DNA of 64,000 bases from Nocardia sp. NBC_00403. GTDB taxonomy: Bacteria; Actinomycetota; Actinomycetes; Mycobacteriales; Mycobacteriaceae. The translations under genes and the position numbers were made by a program. The notes below the pieces were generated by a model. The model searched no databases. It had not been told where the DNA came from and saw nothing but the letters and a program-made list of their open reading frames with translations. Positions 27,017 to 39,616 of the stretch are shown here, one piece after another; within the stretch, counting starts at the first letter, position 1; the number at the start of each line of letters is the position of its first letter. The stretch spans positions 1,054,001 to 1,118,000 of the forward strand of contig NZ_CP107939.1 of the NCBI RefSeq assembly GCF_036046055.1, written 5' to 3'.

Positions 27017-27532
27017 CGACTCGCCGACTCCCCCTTCGAAATTGAGCTGTTCGGCTGTATGGTCGCCCGTTGCGGCGCGTTGGTTGGGTAATGCGCCGAT
27101 CTGATCCAGCGGCACCAATCGGTCGGCGAACGCCGACGGATAGCCGAGCGGCGCATCGGATTCCGCCGGTGCTGTGCCGATTCCCGCACCGACATCATGG
27201 TCCGACGCCGGGCCGGTACGCACGATCCAATCGAGCTGCTCGCTGCCCGCATCGGACGCGGAGCCGGTGACCAGGTGATTCCACGTGCCGAGGCCGGAGG
27301 GGTCGGTATAGAAATGATCGAGGACGCCATCCTCGTCCAGATCCAGCGCCGCCACATCGGCGATGCCGGCGCCGTGGGAATCCCATAGTGCGTCATCGGC
27401 GAGGCCGTCACCGTCGAAATCCAGTTGCAGTGCATCGGCGACGCCAGTGTCCGACAGCTCCAAATCCGCCTGGCTGGACCAGACATGAACCGTGCCGTCA
27501 CCCGTCCCGAACACGTACTCGATCTCGCTCAT
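26990..27532 (-). CDS. Hypothetical acidic protein with EF-hand-like Asp repeats
   Basis: 180 residues, strongly acidic, no signal peptide. It has consecutive calcium-loop-like motifs: DFDGDGLADD (about residue 38), DSHGAGIADV and DLDEDGVLDHFYTD, each about 16-18 residues apart, resembling EF-hand/dockerin or thrombospondin type 3 loops. An early strand GTGDGTVHVWSS precedes them, and the C-terminal half (GPASDHDVGAG onward) looks disordered. This architecture is typical of a small family in Nocardia and Rhodococcus; I cannot name a function. ATG 27532 has only a weak AAAAAG upstream. The gene overlaps the MFS gene tail to tail. Confidence 0.7.
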   Translation of the reverse strand: MSEIEYVFGTGDGTVHVWSSQADLELSDTGVADALQLDFDGDGLADDALWDSHGAGIADVAALDLDEDGVLDHFYTDPSGLGTWNHLVTGSASDAGSEQLDWIVRTGPASDHDVGAGIGTAPAESDAPLGYPSAFADRLVPLDQIGALPNQRAATGDHTAEQLNFEGGVGESSEGSGSAP

Positions 27533-27673
27533 GTCTTTTTGGACGCAACGGGTCCGCTTTCGGTTCCCTGCTGAGCCGGATCGATTCAATTCGCTCGCCC
27601 TCCCGCATTCGGACCCCGAGGTCCGATAAGGTTGATCTTTCGGCAACCCGATTCGACAGGGAGGCAAGAACAC

Positions 27674-27727
27674 ATGCGATTTCTGCCGAACAGGTCGCGA
27701 GCGTTCCTACCCGTCGCCGCGAAGTGA
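27674..27727 (+). CDS. Possible 17-codon upstream open reading frame
   Basis: ATG 27674 has the best ribosome-binding site in this stretch (GGGAGG, about 8 bases upstream) and reads [17 protein letters not shown] then TGA. The TGA overlaps the GTG that would start the DUF4185 protein in another frame (GTGA). It may be a leader peptide coupled to the next gene. Alternatively it is the original signal-peptide start separated by a frameshift. Confidence 0.4.
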   Translation: MRFLPNRSRAFLPVAAK

Positions 27728-29346
27728 CGACAGAAATACGACCCGACGTGACATCCCGAATCGGCGTCACTTCTTCTGGTACCCCCACACTGTTCGGCGT
27801 GCTCCTCGCGGGACTGCTCGCGGTGCCCACACCCGCGCAGGCAGCGCCGCACCCATGGGCGCCGCCACCGGTGAACAGCTGCGGCGAGACCGGCTTCGAC
27901 CCACTCGCCCGAGAGCCGGACCCGAACGCACCACCGCCGCCGCCCTTGCCGCCGCGGATCGATATCCCGATACCGATTCCGCAGTTCACGCCGGTCCCGG
28001 TGCCCGATCCGCCGCAGGACAACACCCGCATCGATCCCGAGCCACTGCCGGCGGACCCGTGCGGCAATCCGTGCCCGGACATTCGCGACTCGCCCAGACC
28101 GCAGGAGAGCAGCACCGACCCGGACCCAGTCCCCGGCGCTGTTCCGCAGAGCGGCTCGAGTTCCGGCTCGGGCTCAGGTAGTGGCTCCGGGTCGGGCGGG
28201 CCGATCACGTTGCCGCGCATCGAGATCAAGCCCGAGATCGAGCCCATTCCGATCGCCGTAACCGGCCGCGAAGGCGCGCCTGCGCAACCCGCGCCACCGC
28301 CGGTGGTGCATCCGGCCGAACGCGGCGCGCTCGCCCCAGCGGTCGCCGCGCCTCGAGTGGACTCGGTGCGGCTGGTCGGGCAGCTGACCGGACACGGTTC
28401 GGAGAACCGGACCGACATGCGCTGGCAGGTCGACGGCACCGATCTCGGTCTGATGTGGGAGACGAAGCCGGGGGAGGTCGCCGTGGCGTTCGGCGACACC
28501 TTCGGCACCGGCTGGGGCGGTGGTGGCATGGGTGGTGAAGACCAGGATTGGCGTAGCAACGTGCTCGGCTACAGCACCGATCGCGATCTGTCCGACGGCC
28601 TGACCATCGACACGATGGTCCAGGACAGCCGCTGCCACGCCGTCGAATTGCTGGGCAGCCGCAAGATCAAGAACTGGGAGACGACCACCATCCCGACCTC
28701 CGGGTTCGCGATCGGTGATCGCCAGTACCTGAGCTACATGTCGGTGAACCGGTGGAGCCGGATCCCTGGACTGTGGTGGACCAACTACGGCGGCCTCGCC
28801 TACTCCGATGACAACGGGCGCACTTGGACCAAGGATCAGCATGCCAAGTGGGACAACCTCTTCGGCATCGGCCGCTTCCAGGTGGCGGCCATGGCGGTGC
28901 AGGGTGATTACGTCTACATGTTCGGCACCCCCAACGGTCGTATCGGCATGATCGGGTTGGCCAGGGTGCGGAAGGCCGAGGTGTTGAACAAGTCGGCCTA
29001 CCAATACTGGGTCGGCGGAACGTGGGCGCCGGCCGCCGAAAACCAGTCCACCCCACTGTTTCTCGGCATGGCCAGCGAGTTGTCGGCGCGCTTCGATCAG
29101 GCCTCGCAGCAGTGGCAGATGGTGTACCTGGATTCGGCGCGCGGCGCCATCGTGATGCGTACGGCTGCCGCGGCCCAGGGCGCCTGGACCGATGCGGTGC
29201 CGCTCGTCTCGACCTCCGACTATCCGAAGTCCTATGGCGGCTTCATCCATCCGTGGTCGACGGACAAGGATCTCTACTTCACGATTTCGGCGTGGGACAG
29301 CTACAACGTGTATCTCATGCATGCCCAACTGGACCCGCCGAGCTGA
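27724..29346 (+). CDS. Secreted DUF4185 protein
   Basis: About 540 residues. A hydrophobic export signal ([19 protein letters not shown]) is followed by a Pro/Asp/Ser-rich linker with a (SG)n run at about residues 140-152. The C-terminal 320 residues are a DUF4185 domain resembling glycosidase-like five-bladed propellers: [20 protein letters not shown] with [16 protein letters not shown] and [15 protein letters not shown]. Such domains occur on secreted arabinan/galactan-type hydrolases of mycolate bacteria; the activity here is inferred at most. Start: GTG 27724 or GTG 27748 in frame; the 17-codon leader upstream overlaps the former. Confidence 0.78.
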   Translation: MTTEIRPDVTSRIGVTSSGTPTLFGVLLAGLLAVPTPAQAAPHPWAPPPVNSCGETGFDPLAREPDPNAPPPPPLPPRIDIPIPIPQFTPVPVPDPPQDNTRIDPEPLPADPCGNPCPDIRDSPRPQESSTDPDPVPGAVPQSGSSSGSGSGSGSGSGGPITLPRIEIKPEIEPIPIAVTGREGAPAQPAPPPVVHPAERGALAPAVAAPRVDSVRLVGQLTGHGSENRTDMRWQVDGTDLGLMWETKPGEVAVAFGDTFGTGWGGGGMGGEDQDWRSNVLGYSTDRDLSDGLTIDTMVQDSRCHAVELLGSRKIKNWETTTIPTSGFAIGDRQYLSYMSVNRWSRIPGLWWTNYGGLAYSDDNGRTWTKDQHAKWDNLFGIGRFQVAAMAVQGDYVYMFGTPNGRIGMIGLARVRKAEVLNKSAYQYWVGGTWAPAAENQSTPLFLGMASELSARFDQASQQWQMVYLDSARGAIVMRTAAAAQGAWTDAVPLVSTSDYPKSYGGFIHPWSTDKDLYFTISAWDSYNVYLMHAQLDPPS

Positions 29347-29425
29347 CGCGACGCCGCGATCGATGACGTACCGGGACGTTCGGTACCGTACGCGATGTGA
29401 TCGGTACTCAGAACGGGAGATCCCG

Positions 29426-32400
29426 GTGACGGACGCCCCGACCACCGGCCCAGCGGAGCGGGGCTGGCAGTTCTGGGTCGACCGGGGCGGCACCTTCACC
29501 GATGTGGTGGCGCGGCGCCCCGACGGCCGCCTCATCACGCGCAAGCTCCTATCGGAGAACCCAGCGCGTTACACCGACTCCGCGGTGGCGGGCATCCGCG
29601 AAATTCTCGCGACCGACGCGGGCGGCGAACCTGCGACGGCTCGGATCGAGGCCGTTCGAATGGGTACCACGGTCGCCACCAATGCCCTACTGGAGCGCAA
29701 GGGTGAACGAACCGTCCTGGTGATCACCCGAGGCTTCCGTGACGCCCTGCGCATCGCCTACCAGAACCGCCCGCAGATCTTCGCCCGCGAGATCGTGCTG
29801 CCCGAGCTGCTGTACGAGCGGGTGATCGAGGTGGAGGAACGGGTCGCGGCCGACGGCACGGTGCTGACGCCGCCGAACACCGCTGCCCTCGCCGTCGAAC
29901 TGAAGCATGCCTACGACAACGGCATTCCGGCCGTTGCTGTTGCGTGCATGCACAGTCACCTGTATCCCGCGCACGAACAGGCGATCGGCCGGGTCGCGAG
30001 CGAGATCGGATTCCCGCAGATCTCCTTGTCCAGCGAGGTGAGCCCGCTGATGAAGCTGGTTCCGCGCGGGGACACCGCCGTGGTGGACGCCTACCTTTCG
30101 CCGGTGCTGCGCCGCTACGTCCAGCAAGTCTCCGACCAGCTCACGGGCGTGCGACTGATGTTCATGCAGTCCAACGGAGGACTCACCGAAGCAAGTCGGT
30201 TCCGGGGCAAGGACGCCATCCTGTCCGGACCGGCCGGCGGCATCGTCGGGATGGTGCGAATGTCCCAGCTCGCCGGATTCGACCGGGTCATCGGCTTCGA
30301 CATGGGCGGAACCTCCACCGACGTCTCGCATTTCGCTGGCGAGTACGAACGGGTGTTCACGACGCAGATCGCCGGGGTCCGGTTGCGCGCCCCGATGCTG
30401 GACATCCACACCGTCGCGGCGGGCGGCGGCTCGATCCTGCATTTCGACGGCAGCCGCTATCGCGTCGGCCCCGACTCCGCGGGCGCCATGCCAGGACCTG
30501 CCTGCTACCGCGGGGGCGGACCGCTGACCGTCACCGACGCCAACGTGATGCTCGGACGTATCCAATCCGCTTACTTCCCACCGGTTTTCGGCCCGGACGG
30601 CGACGAGCTGCTAGACGAAGCGCTGGTGCGCACCCGGTTCGCGGAGCTGGCCGCCGAGATCGGCAAGAGCACTGGTGACGACCGCACTCCGGAGCAGGTC
30701 GCCGAGGGCTATCTGCAAATCGCCGTCGCCAATATTACGGCCGCCGTGAAGCGCATCTCGGTGCAGAAGGGCCACGATGTCACCCGCTATGCGCTGACCA
30801 CGTTCGGCGGTGCGGGTGGCCAACTCGCCTGTGCGGTCGCCGATTCCCTGGGCATCCGCACCGTTCTCGTCCCGCCGATGGCCGGTGTGCTCTCGGCCCT
30901 CGGCATCGGGCTCGCCGACACGACCTCCATGCGCGAGCAGTCTGTGGAGCTACCGTTGCGGCCCGAGTCGATGTCGCGGGTCACCGATATCGCCGACGCG
31001 CTCGAGACCGCCGCCCGCGCCGAACTGCTGGCCGAGGACGTGCCCGAGCAGCGGGTCCGTGGGATCCGCCGCGCCCAGCTGCGCTACGACGGCACCGATA
31101 CCGCGCTGACCGTGGCGCTCACCGAACCGGCAACGATGGCAGCGGATTTCGAAGCGCGTCACCGTGCCACGTACTCCTTTACGCTCGAACGCCCGATCAT
31201 TGTCGAAGCCCTCTCCGTCGAAGCGATCGGGCTCACCGAGCCACCCGAGCTGTCAGATCTGGCACACCCCCCGACAAGCGCGACCGGACCGGAGCGCGTC
31301 AGCCTGCACACAGGAGGCGCCTGGCAGGACGTATTCCTCTATCGGCGTGCGGAATTGACGCCCGGAGAGAACGTGATCGGGCCCGCCGTGATCACCGAGG
31401 CCAACTCCACCACCGTCGTCGACGACGGCTGGCAGGCCACCGTGAACGACATCGGACACCTGATCATGAAGCGCGTGGCCGTAGTTGCGGAGCCGCTGGC
31501 GGGCACCGAGGCGGATCCGGTGCTGCTGGAGGTCTTCAACAACCTGTTCATGTCCATCGCCGAACAGATGGGCGCGCGGCTGGAGTCGACCTCCCAATCG
31601 GTGAATATCAAAGAACGCCTGGACTTCTCGTGCGCGCTGTTCGACCCCGATGGCAATCTGGTCGCCAACGCTCCGCACATTCCGGTCCATCTCGGCTCGA
31701 TGGGAACGAGCGTCAAGGAGGTTATTCGGCGCAGGCGGGCCGGAGCGAAGCGAGACGGGGATCAGGACCGGGAGAGCATGCGTCCCGGGGACACCTACGC
31801 GGTCAACGATCCTTACCACGGTGGCACCCACCTGCCCGACATCACGGTGATTACCCCCGTCTTCGATGAGGCGGGTGGACAGATCCTCTTCTACGTCGCC
31901 TCCCGCGGCCATCACGCGGAGATCGGTGGCATCGCCCCCGGCTCCATGCCTGCGAACAGCCGCCGCATCGAGGAAGAGGGCGTCGTCTTCGACAATTGGC
32001 TGCTCGTCGAGAACGGACGGTTCCGTGAGGAGCAGACCCACCGGCTGCTTACCGAGTCGCCGTACCCGTCCCGAAACCCGGCCACCAACCTCGCCGACCT
32101 GCGCGCGCAGATCGCGGCGAATGCAAAGGGCGTCGAGGAAGTCGGGAAGATGATCGAGCATTTCGGGCTCGACGTCGTGGAGGCCTACATGCGCCACGTC
32201 CAGGACAACGCCGAGGAATCGGTGCGCCGGGTGATCGACGCGCTCGATAACGGCGAGTATGTCTATGAGACCGACCTGGGTGCCACCATTCACGTGCGGG
32301 TCACGGTAGATCGGGAAAGCCGCAGCGCCACTGTCGATTTCACCGGTACTTCGGCTCAGCTGCCCGGGAACTTCAACGCACCGTACGCGGTGGCCAATGC

Positions 32401-33070
32401 GGTGGTCCTGTACGTCTTCCGCACGCTGGTCGACGACGATATTCCGCTCAACGACGGCTGCCTGCGGCCGCTGCGGATCATCGTGCCGCCCGGATCCATG
32501 CTCGCTCCCGAACCGCCCGCCGCGGTCGTCGCGGGCAATGTCGAGACCTCACAGGCGATTACCGGCGCACTGTATGCGGCGCTCCGCGTGCAGGCCGAAG
32601 GGTCGGGCACGATGAACAACGTCACCTTCGGCAACGACCGCTCCCAGTACTACGAGACCATCGGTTCCGGTTCCGGTGCGGGCAACGGCTTCGACGGCGC
32701 GAGCGTGGTCCAGACTCACATGACCAACTCCCGGCTCACCGATCCCGAGGTTCTGGAATCGCGACTCCCGGTGCTGCTGGAGGAGTTTTCGGTGCGCGCG
32801 GGCAGCGGGGGATCGGGCCGTTGGCACGGCGGTGACGGCGCCGTGCGCCGCCTGCGGTTCACCGAACCAGTAACCGTCTCCACCTTGTCGAGTCACCGAC
32901 GGATCCCGCCGTACGGCATGGCAGGCGGCGCGCCAGGGGCGTTGGGTGTCAATCGGGTCGAACGCGCGGACGGTTCGGTGATACAGCTGCACGGCGCCGA
33001 CTCGGCACAACTGGAACCCGGCGATGTCCTGGTCGTGGAGACACCCGGCGGTGGTGGATACGGGGGCTGA
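29426..33070 (+). CDS. Hydantoinase/5-oxoprolinase, HyuA-HyuB fusion
   Basis: 1214 residues, the length of ATP-dependent 5-oxoprolinase (OplAH) enzymes. The HyuA half (to about residue 690) has the ASKHA nucleotide-binding motifs [20 protein letters not shown] and [14 protein letters not shown], plus SGPAGGIVG. The HyuB half begins [20 protein letters not shown] and has [15 protein letters not shown] and [10 protein letters not shown], the metal-binding family signature. The reaction is ATP-dependent opening of 5-oxoproline or a hydantoin. GTG 29426 follows GGGAGA. Between residues about 762 and 779 there is an unusual [14 protein letters not shown] insert whose DNA contains the repeat core found in the two arrays. 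Confidence 0.9.
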   Translation: MTDAPTTGPAERGWQFWVDRGGTFTDVVARRPDGRLITRKLLSENPARYTDSAVAGIREILATDAGGEPATARIEAVRMGTTVATNALLERKGERTVLVITRGFRDALRIAYQNRPQIFAREIVLPELLYERVIEVEERVAADGTVLTPPNTAALAVELKHAYDNGIPAVAVACMHSHLYPAHEQAIGRVASEIGFPQISLSSEVSPLMKLVPRGDTAVVDAYLSPVLRRYVQQVSDQLTGVRLMFMQSNGGLTEASRFRGKDAILSGPAGGIVGMVRMSQLAGFDRVIGFDMGGTSTDVSHFAGEYERVFTTQIAGVRLRAPMLDIHTVAAGGGSILHFDGSRYRVGPDSAGAMPGPACYRGGGPLTVTDANVMLGRIQSAYFPPVFGPDGDELLDEALVRTRFAELAAEIGKSTGDDRTPEQVAEGYLQIAVANITAAVKRISVQKGHDVTRYALTTFGGAGGQLACAVADSLGIRTVLVPPMAGVLSALGIGLADTTSMREQSVELPLRPESMSRVTDIADALETAARAELLAEDVPEQRVRGIRRAQLRYDGTDTALTVALTEPATMAADFEARHRATYSFTLERPIIVEALSVEAIGLTEPPELSDLAHPPTSATGPERVSLHTGGAWQDVFLYRRAELTPGENVIGPAVITEANSTTVVDDGWQATVNDIGHLIMKRVAVVAEPLAGTEADPVLLEVFNNLFMSIAEQMGARLESTSQSVNIKERLDFSCALFDPDGNLVANAPHIPVHLGSMGTSVKEVIRRRRAGAKRDGDQDRESMRPGDTYAVNDPYHGGTHLPDITVITPVFDEAGGQILFYVASRGHHAEIGGIAPGSMPANSRRIEEEGVVFDNWLLVENGRFREEQTHRLLTESPYPSRNPATNLADLRAQIAANAKGVEEVGKMIEHFGLDVVEAYMRHVQDNAEESVRRVIDALDNGEYVYETDLGATIHVRVTVDRESRSATVDFTGTSAQLPGNFNAPYAVANAVVLYVFRTLVDDDIPLNDGCLRPLRIIVPPGSMLAPEPPAAVVAGNVETSQAITGALYAALRVQAEGSGTMNNVTFGNDRSQYYETIGSGSGAGNGFDGASVVQTHMTNSRLTDPEVLESRLPVLLEEFSVRAGSGGSGRWHGGDGAVRRLRFTEPVTVSTLSSHRRIPPYGMAGGAPGALGVNRVERADGSVIQLHGADSAQLEPGDVLVVETPGGGGYGG

Positions 33071-33159
33071 ACGCGCTACCGCCCGCCAGGAACGGACCGT
33101 GGCGTGGGACACGTGGCGATGGGCGTGTTCCCCCGAGGACAAGTACGCTCGGAGCAATC

Positions 33160-33975
33160 ATGGCCACGTACTTCGATCCGACGTCATGGTCACCGATGCG
33201 GGCCGTCGATCTCGGCAAGCGCCTGTTCGACCAGTCCCTGCTCGAGCAGTGGGTCTCCTTCACCACCGCATGGGTGGATCCGGTGGCCGACTTGAGCGCG
33301 GGCGCGGTCACGGCGCTGATGCCGGATGTGTTGATGACCGTGCTCAGCGAGGGCATTCTCAGCCGGTTCGGTGGCCAAGGGGTCACCGCGACATTGCTCG
33401 GACACGACCTGAACGCCACCCTGCAGGTGCTCAAGGTCCGGCGCCGCGGTGCACACTTCCAGACCAAGACGGTGTTGTCACAGATGCGCTGGGACGATCA
33501 CCCGATCGAGTCGGTGACCGTCATCGCGCACGGCGTCCGCCTCATTCCCGGCGTGCCGACCAGGGTGCGGACCCAGCAGCTCGACCTCGACGGCACCGTC
33601 ACCACCGAAGCGCTGGTCGGGTGGCTCAACACGCTGCCGCTCGACTGGGAGTTGCAGGTCGATGCGAGCGGGCTGATCAAGGCCGTACATCGACGCAGGC
33701 TGATCACCGCGGTGGTGGACGCCGAGGTGCGCGACAACCTGTTGACGGTCGAGATCCGCCGGGCGAACTGGCTCGGCATTCGGGTGCCGCGCAAGATGCT
33801 GACCGCACCCGAGTTACGACTCGCGGGCCTGCCGAACGATGCGCGCATCGTGCACGCGACCCGCGAGGGCGACCTGATCCGGTTCCGGATCGAGCTACCG
33901 CAGATAACCGGGTCGTTCGATCTGGCGCAGATTCGCTCGGCCATCGTCACCGGAACCACGCTGATCGTCTTCTGA
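33160..33975 (+). CDS. Hypothetical protein, possibly LmeA/DUF2993-like
   Basis: 271 residues without a signal peptide. It is mostly beta-strand by appearance, with alternating hydrophobic patterns such as ATLLGHDLNATLQVLKVRRR and VTVIAHGVRLIPGVPTRV. These resemble the two-lobed lipid-binding fold of DUF2993/LmeA proteins, but no diagnostic motif fixes this. It starts with ATG 33160 and lies 89 bases after the oxoprolinase. It is convergent with pcnA, the stops ten bases apart. I make no firm functional claim. Confidence 0.65.
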   Translation: MATYFDPTSWSPMRAVDLGKRLFDQSLLEQWVSFTTAWVDPVADLSAGAVTALMPDVLMTVLSEGILSRFGGQGVTATLLGHDLNATLQVLKVRRRGAHFQTKTVLSQMRWDDHPIESVTVIAHGVRLIPGVPTRVRTQQLDLDGTVTTEALVGWLNTLPLDWELQVDASGLIKAVHRRRLITAVVDAEVRDNLLTVEIRRANWLGIRVPRKMLTAPELRLAGLPNDARIVHATREGDLIRFRIELPQITGSFDLAQIRSAIVTGTTLIVF

Positions 33976-33984
33976 CCAGCCGAG

Positions 33985-35448
<1,464 letters not shown>

Positions 35449-36099
35449 GAATCAGCAGCTTACCGAGCCCCACCAACCGATATTCCAGCGCAACCCACGC
35501 AGCACCCCCGGGATATATAAGGCCTCCCGCATAGCCGACCCCGGATCCCGCCCACGCCGCCAGTTCAGGTCGAACGTCTGCCACCCGCCGCGAAGAGCGC
35601 CTTCCGGCGAGTCCACCGCCATCTCCCGCCGACACGCACGGCAACCCGGCTGGAGACGTCACCGCATTCAGCTAGATCACGAGCAGCACCACCGTTCACC
35701 CACCCAGCAGCGAGTCCTCCAGGGAAGAGTCAAGGCCACTGCACACAAGCCGACGTGTATCCAACAAGGTCGCGACCATCCCTACCGACGCCCCCACTCG
35801 GCACGATGGCACCCTCCCCGTGCCGCGAGACCCAACACCCAGACCTCGCAGCCCGTTCCACCCGCACAGCCGCTGAAGCGCATCCACCACAGCCGCAAGC
35901 TCAACTATCAACACATCTACTCGGCACGATGAAACCTTTCGAGCGAAGCCAGACCCAACGCTCAGACCTCGCAGCCCGTCCCACCTCCACAACAACCGAA
36001 GCACAACCACCAAAGTCGCAAGCTCAACTACCAACGCCCCCACTCGGCACGATGACACCTTCCGAGCGAAGCGAGACCGAGCACTAGAGTTCGCGGCCC

Positions 36100-36166
36100 G
36101 TCTCGCTTCCGAGCGGCCGAAGCGCATGCGCCGCAGGCGCGAGTCTCGGCCGCTCGGAAGCGAGAC
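36100..36166. repeat. Long inverted repeat in cap of array 2
   Basis: Arms 36100-36120 and 36146-36166 pair perfectly over 21 bp around the same 25-base loop as in array 1. Relative to array 1, one C-G pair is G-C and one T-A pair is C-G. Confidence 0.9.
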
Positions 36167-36184
36167 CAAGGGGGCCGCGAACAC

Positions 36185-36203
36185 GCAGCGCCGCAGGCGC
36201 TGC
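36185..36203. repeat. Short hairpin with GCA loop in array 2 cap
   Basis: GCAGCGCC-GCA-GGCGCTGC, identical to the hairpin at 25581-25599, ends 14 bases before a -10-like TAGGAT. Confidence 0.8.
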
Positions 36204-36216
36204 AAAGACAACACAG

Positions 36217-36222
36217 TAGGAT
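36217..36222 (+). promoter_or_regulatory. Putative -10 element for leaderless mutT4 transcript
   Basis: TAGGAT is a good TAnnnT hexamer, ending six bases before GTG 36229. The spacing and the preceding ACACAG are the same as upstream of the MFS gene at 25664. Confidence 0.55.
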
Positions 36223-36228
36223 TGCTGG

Positions 36229-36765
36229 GTGTCTCCGGCCGATCGTGCGAACAGTCGACGCCGCCAGCCTCGGCGCCGCGGTTCGGCCGCCAACGCGGCG
36301 AAACCTCGCATGCGTACGGTCCGGGAAACCTCGGCGGGCGGGCTGGTCGTCGATGGGTTGGATGGTCCGCGGGAAAAACGGAGCGCGGCACTGATCGGGC
36401 GCACCGATCGCCGCGGCAGGCTGCTGTGGTCGCTGCCCAAGGGACATATCGAAGAGGGCGAGACCTCTGAGCAGACGGCGATCCGTGAGGTGGCCGAGGA
36501 GACCGGAATCAACGGAATAGTGGTCGCCGAACTGGGCAGCATCGATTATTGGTTCGTCACGGAGGGTCGTCGGGTACACAAGACCGTGCATCATTATCTG
36601 CTGCGTTCGGTCGGTGGCGAACTTTCCGACGCCGATGTGGAGGTCACCCAGGTGGCGTGGGTTCCGTTGAGCGAGTTGGATTCTCGATTGGCGTACGCCG
36701 ACGAACGGCGTCTTGCCGAGGTGGCGAATCGGATGATCGACCGGATGGAGACCGGCAAGCGATGA
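36229..36765 (+). CDS. mutT4: NUDIX hydrolase, MutT4-like
   Basis: 178 residues. A basic, Arg-rich N-terminus (about 35 residues) precedes the Nudix domain: [29 protein letters not shown] followed by [10 protein letters not shown], a complete Nudix box. In M. tuberculosis the gene at this place (Rv3908, mutT4) is thought to sanitise or hydrolyse nucleotide derivatives. GTG 36229 lacks a ribosome-binding site and has a -10-like hexamer six bases upstream, so it is probably leaderless. The stop overlaps the next gene as ATGA, making this the first gene of an operon with the DUF6049 protein and murJ. Confidence 0.88.
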   Translation: MSPADRANSRRRQPRRRGSAANAAKPRMRTVRETSAGGLVVDGLDGPREKRSAALIGRTDRRGRLLWSLPKGHIEEGETSEQTAIREVAEETGINGIVVAELGSIDYWFVTEGRRVHKTVHHYLLRSVGGELSDADVEVTQVAWVPLSELDSRLAYADERRLAEVANRMIDRMETGKR

Positions 36766-39410
36766 CGCGTGGACTGTTCCGGATCATCGTGGCGGTCCTG
36801 ACCATTCTCAGTTCGGCGACGGTGATGCCGATGTTGCTCGCACAGCATGCGGCGGCACAACCTACCGGGTCGAGCGGTTCGTCGGCACCGAAATTCTTGA
36901 AGCTGTCACTGGATTCGGTGACTCCGACCGCGGTGACTACGGTCAGCGATCCACTGCTGACGGTGTCGGGCACCATCACCAATATCGGTGACCGGGTTGT
37001 CGACAATGTCATCGTCCGCATTCAGCGCGCCGCCGCGGTGACCTCGCCGAACGTGTTGCGCTCCACGCTGCGCCTCGATCAGGTCAACTACGACGTGACC
37101 GGCCCGTTCGAGGATGTGGCCGAGCGGTTGAGCCCGGGGCAGCGCAAGCAATTCACGTTGAGTATCGCGCTGCGTCCCGGCGGTCGTGATTCGACATCAT
37201 CGCTGGATATCACCGCGCCCGGTGTGTATCCGTTGTTGCTGAATGTGAACGGTGAACCGGCCTACGGCAGTCAGGCCCGGCTCGACGACGCCCGTTTCTT
37301 GCTGCCGGTGCTCGGTGTCCCGCCGACGACGGATGCCGAATCGGGCAGCGCTGGGGCACAGGCGGTGGCTGCCGCGACGGATGCGCCGGTGGCGACGACG
37401 CTGCTGTGGCCACTGGCCGACCGCCCCCGGCTGGTCGCGGGTGTCCCTGGTTCGGTCAACGGGAGGGTGGAGCTGACCGATGACGAGTTGGCCGCCTCGC
37501 TCGGTAAGGGCGGTCGCCTCGATCAGTTGCTCGGTGCACTGGAGTCGGCGGTAGGCACGAATATCGGCCGTGATCGGTCCCTGGCGGGCGCGGTGTGCGT
37601 CGCGGTCGATCCGGATCTGCTCGTCACCGCGCAGGCGATGACCCATGGTTATCGCGTGCTGGCGAGTCCATCCGATCCGGACGGCGCGACCAGGCCGGGC
37701 ACCGGCGCGGACCAGGCCCAGACCTGGCTGGACCGGTTGCGTGCGCTTGCCGCGTCGGTGTGCACGGTGGCTTTGCCCTTCGCCCAGGTCGATGTCACGG
37801 CGTTGGCGGCGGTGAACGATCCTGATCTATCGGCTCGCGCGCTGGACGCACCTGCTGACATCGTCGACTCGATCCTGGCCACCCGATCGGTGCGCGGCGT
37901 GAGCCTGCCCGATTCCGGCAGTATCGACACGAGCGCCGCGATGTTGTTGCGCAGCCACGGTTTCGCAACCGCGGTGCTGGCGGATACCGCCGCTGTCACC
38001 GTCGGTTCCGCGGGCTCGAATGATTCCTCGCCCACGACCAGTGACGCGGGGCGCACCACCAGCGATCAGCCGACTTCGACGCTGAGCTCGGCAGGCCAGA
38101 CGATTCCGGATTCCGCGGCGCCGGACATCGTCCGCGTGCCCGAGGTCACTGCGGCATTGCCCGGGGCGAACAACGCCGAGGTCACCGTGCCGGAGCCCGC
38201 GCCGGCCGCTGCCGCGCCACCCGCCAACGGCGCGAACCCGAACAACCCGGCCCTGCCGGCAGGCCCGGCGTCGGATCCGGTGCTGCACGCCGCGACGTTC
38301 GATATCTGGTCCGCGACGGCGCTCGCCGCGGTCGGCTCCAATCCGCCGACACCGTCGTTCACGCCCGCGAAGGTCCGCTATGACGTCACCAACGACTCGC
38401 GGATGGCTCGGCTGCAGGACGCGCTCGGCGCCGTCTCCTGGACCGCGCTGAACTCGCAGCCGAATCGGCCGCGTTCATTGCTGCTGGTCCCGCCGCAGCA
38501 GTGGGGTGCCAGCCGCGACGAGGCGACCGCGCTGCTACGCCAAGTGGAACTGTTGATGCGCAATAACCTCGCCACACCGCGCGCCTTCCACGAGCTGCTC
38601 GCCGAACCGCCCGACGGTCAGCCCTATGAGCTGGACTACCTGCCCCAAGCCGCGCATGACGCAGTACCCGACCGCCTCGTGCTGCCCACCCGCGACCAAG
38701 GGAAGCGGATCAGTGAGCTGATGCGCTCGCTGGTCGAGTTGCCGGAGGCCGAGCCGACCCCGCGCCAATTCCTGACCCCGCTGCGCGACGACCTGCTGCG
38801 GGTGCTGACCCTGTCCGATCGACGCACCGGCGATGCCACGCAGCCGGACACCTTCGCGCACCGACGGCTCGATCAGACCACGCGGGCGCTGGACAACCTG
38901 TACCGATCGGTCACCGTGCTGCCACCGGGCGGCGTCTACACCCTTGCCTCCGAGCAGAGCCCATTGTTGCTGGTTGCCCGTAACGAACTGCCGGTCGCCA
39001 TCCGCGTCAAGTTCCGGATCGAGGCGCCCGCGGAGACGAAAATCACCGATATCGGTGAACAGGTGTTGCCGCCGACCGGGACTCGTTCGTTTCAGATCCC
39101 GACCGAGGTCAGTGACAGCCGCAACCTGGTGATTCCGATCTTCCTTACCACGCCTGACGGAATCCCGCTCGGCAATCCCACCTCGGTTTCGGTGCGCTCG
39201 AACGCCTACGGTCAGGCGTTGGCAATAATTACGGCGTGTGCCGGAATACTGCTGTTTCTGTTGGCCGGGCGTCGGTTGTGGCGTCGGTTCCGCGGACAGC
39301 CGGATCCGGCGGACGAGGGTTTCGATCCGCCAACCCGGCGCCGGGTAAACCGGTATCGGCGTGCGCGGCAACGAGTACTACGGCAACAGGAGCAACAGGA
39401 GGCACCGTGA
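36762..39410 (+). CDS. DUF6049-type secreted/membrane protein (Rv3909 homologue by position)
   Basis: 882 residues. A signal peptide ([20 protein letters not shown]) leads into a large extracytoplasmic region beginning with an Ig-like fold ([20 protein letters not shown]). A middle region rich in Ala, Ser and Thr (about residues 425-500) is low complexity. One C-terminal transmembrane helix (about 818-840, [22 protein letters not shown]) precedes a basic cytoplasmic tail. The gene lies between mutT4 and murJ as Rv3909 does in M. tuberculosis. A role linked to MurJ or cell-wall assembly is likely from context but not shown. ATG 36762 overlaps the mutT4 stop. Confidence 0.85.
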   Translation: MTRGLFRIIVAVLTILSSATVMPMLLAQHAAAQPTGSSGSSAPKFLKLSLDSVTPTAVTTVSDPLLTVSGTITNIGDRVVDNVIVRIQRAAAVTSPNVLRSTLRLDQVNYDVTGPFEDVAERLSPGQRKQFTLSIALRPGGRDSTSSLDITAPGVYPLLLNVNGEPAYGSQARLDDARFLLPVLGVPPTTDAESGSAGAQAVAAATDAPVATTLLWPLADRPRLVAGVPGSVNGRVELTDDELAASLGKGGRLDQLLGALESAVGTNIGRDRSLAGAVCVAVDPDLLVTAQAMTHGYRVLASPSDPDGATRPGTGADQAQTWLDRLRALAASVCTVALPFAQVDVTALAAVNDPDLSARALDAPADIVDSILATRSVRGVSLPDSGSIDTSAAMLLRSHGFATAVLADTAAVTVGSAGSNDSSPTTSDAGRTTSDQPTSTLSSAGQTIPDSAAPDIVRVPEVTAALPGANNAEVTVPEPAPAAAAPPANGANPNNPALPAGPASDPVLHAATFDIWSATALAAVGSNPPTPSFTPAKVRYDVTNDSRMARLQDALGAVSWTALNSQPNRPRSLLLVPPQQWGASRDEATALLRQVELLMRNNLATPRAFHELLAEPPDGQPYELDYLPQAAHDAVPDRLVLPTRDQGKRISELMRSLVELPEAEPTPRQFLTPLRDDLLRVLTLSDRRTGDATQPDTFAHRRLDQTTRALDNLYRSVTVLPPGGVYTLASEQSPLLLVARNELPVAIRVKFRIEAPAETKITDIGEQVLPPTGTRSFQIPTEVSDSRNLVIPIFLTTPDGIPLGNPTSVSVRSNAYGQALAIITACAGILLFLLAGRRLWRRFRGQPDPADEGFDPPTRRRVNRYRRARQRVLRQQEQQEAP

Positions 39411-39434
39411 GGGACCCGAATGAAGGGCCCTCAC
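39407..39434 (+). terminator. Hairpin after the DUF6049 gene
   Basis: GTGAGGG (39407-39413, containing the stop codon) pairs with CCCTCAC (39428-39434). There is no T run, so it is at best a weak terminator or an attenuating structure before murJ. The remaining 180 bases to murJ show no credible gene. Confidence 0.4.
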
Positions 39435-39616
39435 CTGCATCGATTGGCTGTCCCGCAGTGCACGATGGCACAGTGGTGGACAATCACGTTGCGCCTTCGG
39501 CGCGGCCGATCGGCCGCGGGCGGTCGGGTAGAACTGGGGAGTCATGGTGAGCGGAACAGTCGAAATGCTGCTCACCGAACCGCCGAGATGCAGCTGTTCC
39601 GGCGGGTACAGGAGGC

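Larger units (their letters stand above)
35449..36228. repeat. Divergent pcnA-mutT4 gap with tandem array and hairpin cap (array 2)
   Basis: 780 bases without a credible gene. GCACGAT anchors at 35801, 35924 and 36047 are 123 bases apart, marking three degenerate units related to array 1 (CGCAAGCTCAACTA before, CCTTTCGAGCGAAG or CCTTCCGAGCGAAG after). From 36047 to 36203 the sequence is almost identical to 25443-25599. The part 35449-35790 shows only faint unit remnants. The pcnA promoter must lie near 35449-35550 but was not resolved. Confidence 0.85.

Noticed and set aside
28174..29544. 456-codon open frame antisense to the DUF4185 gene
   Set aside because: Composition is Arg/His/Gly/Val-rich without motifs; the plus strand holds a clear secreted protein.
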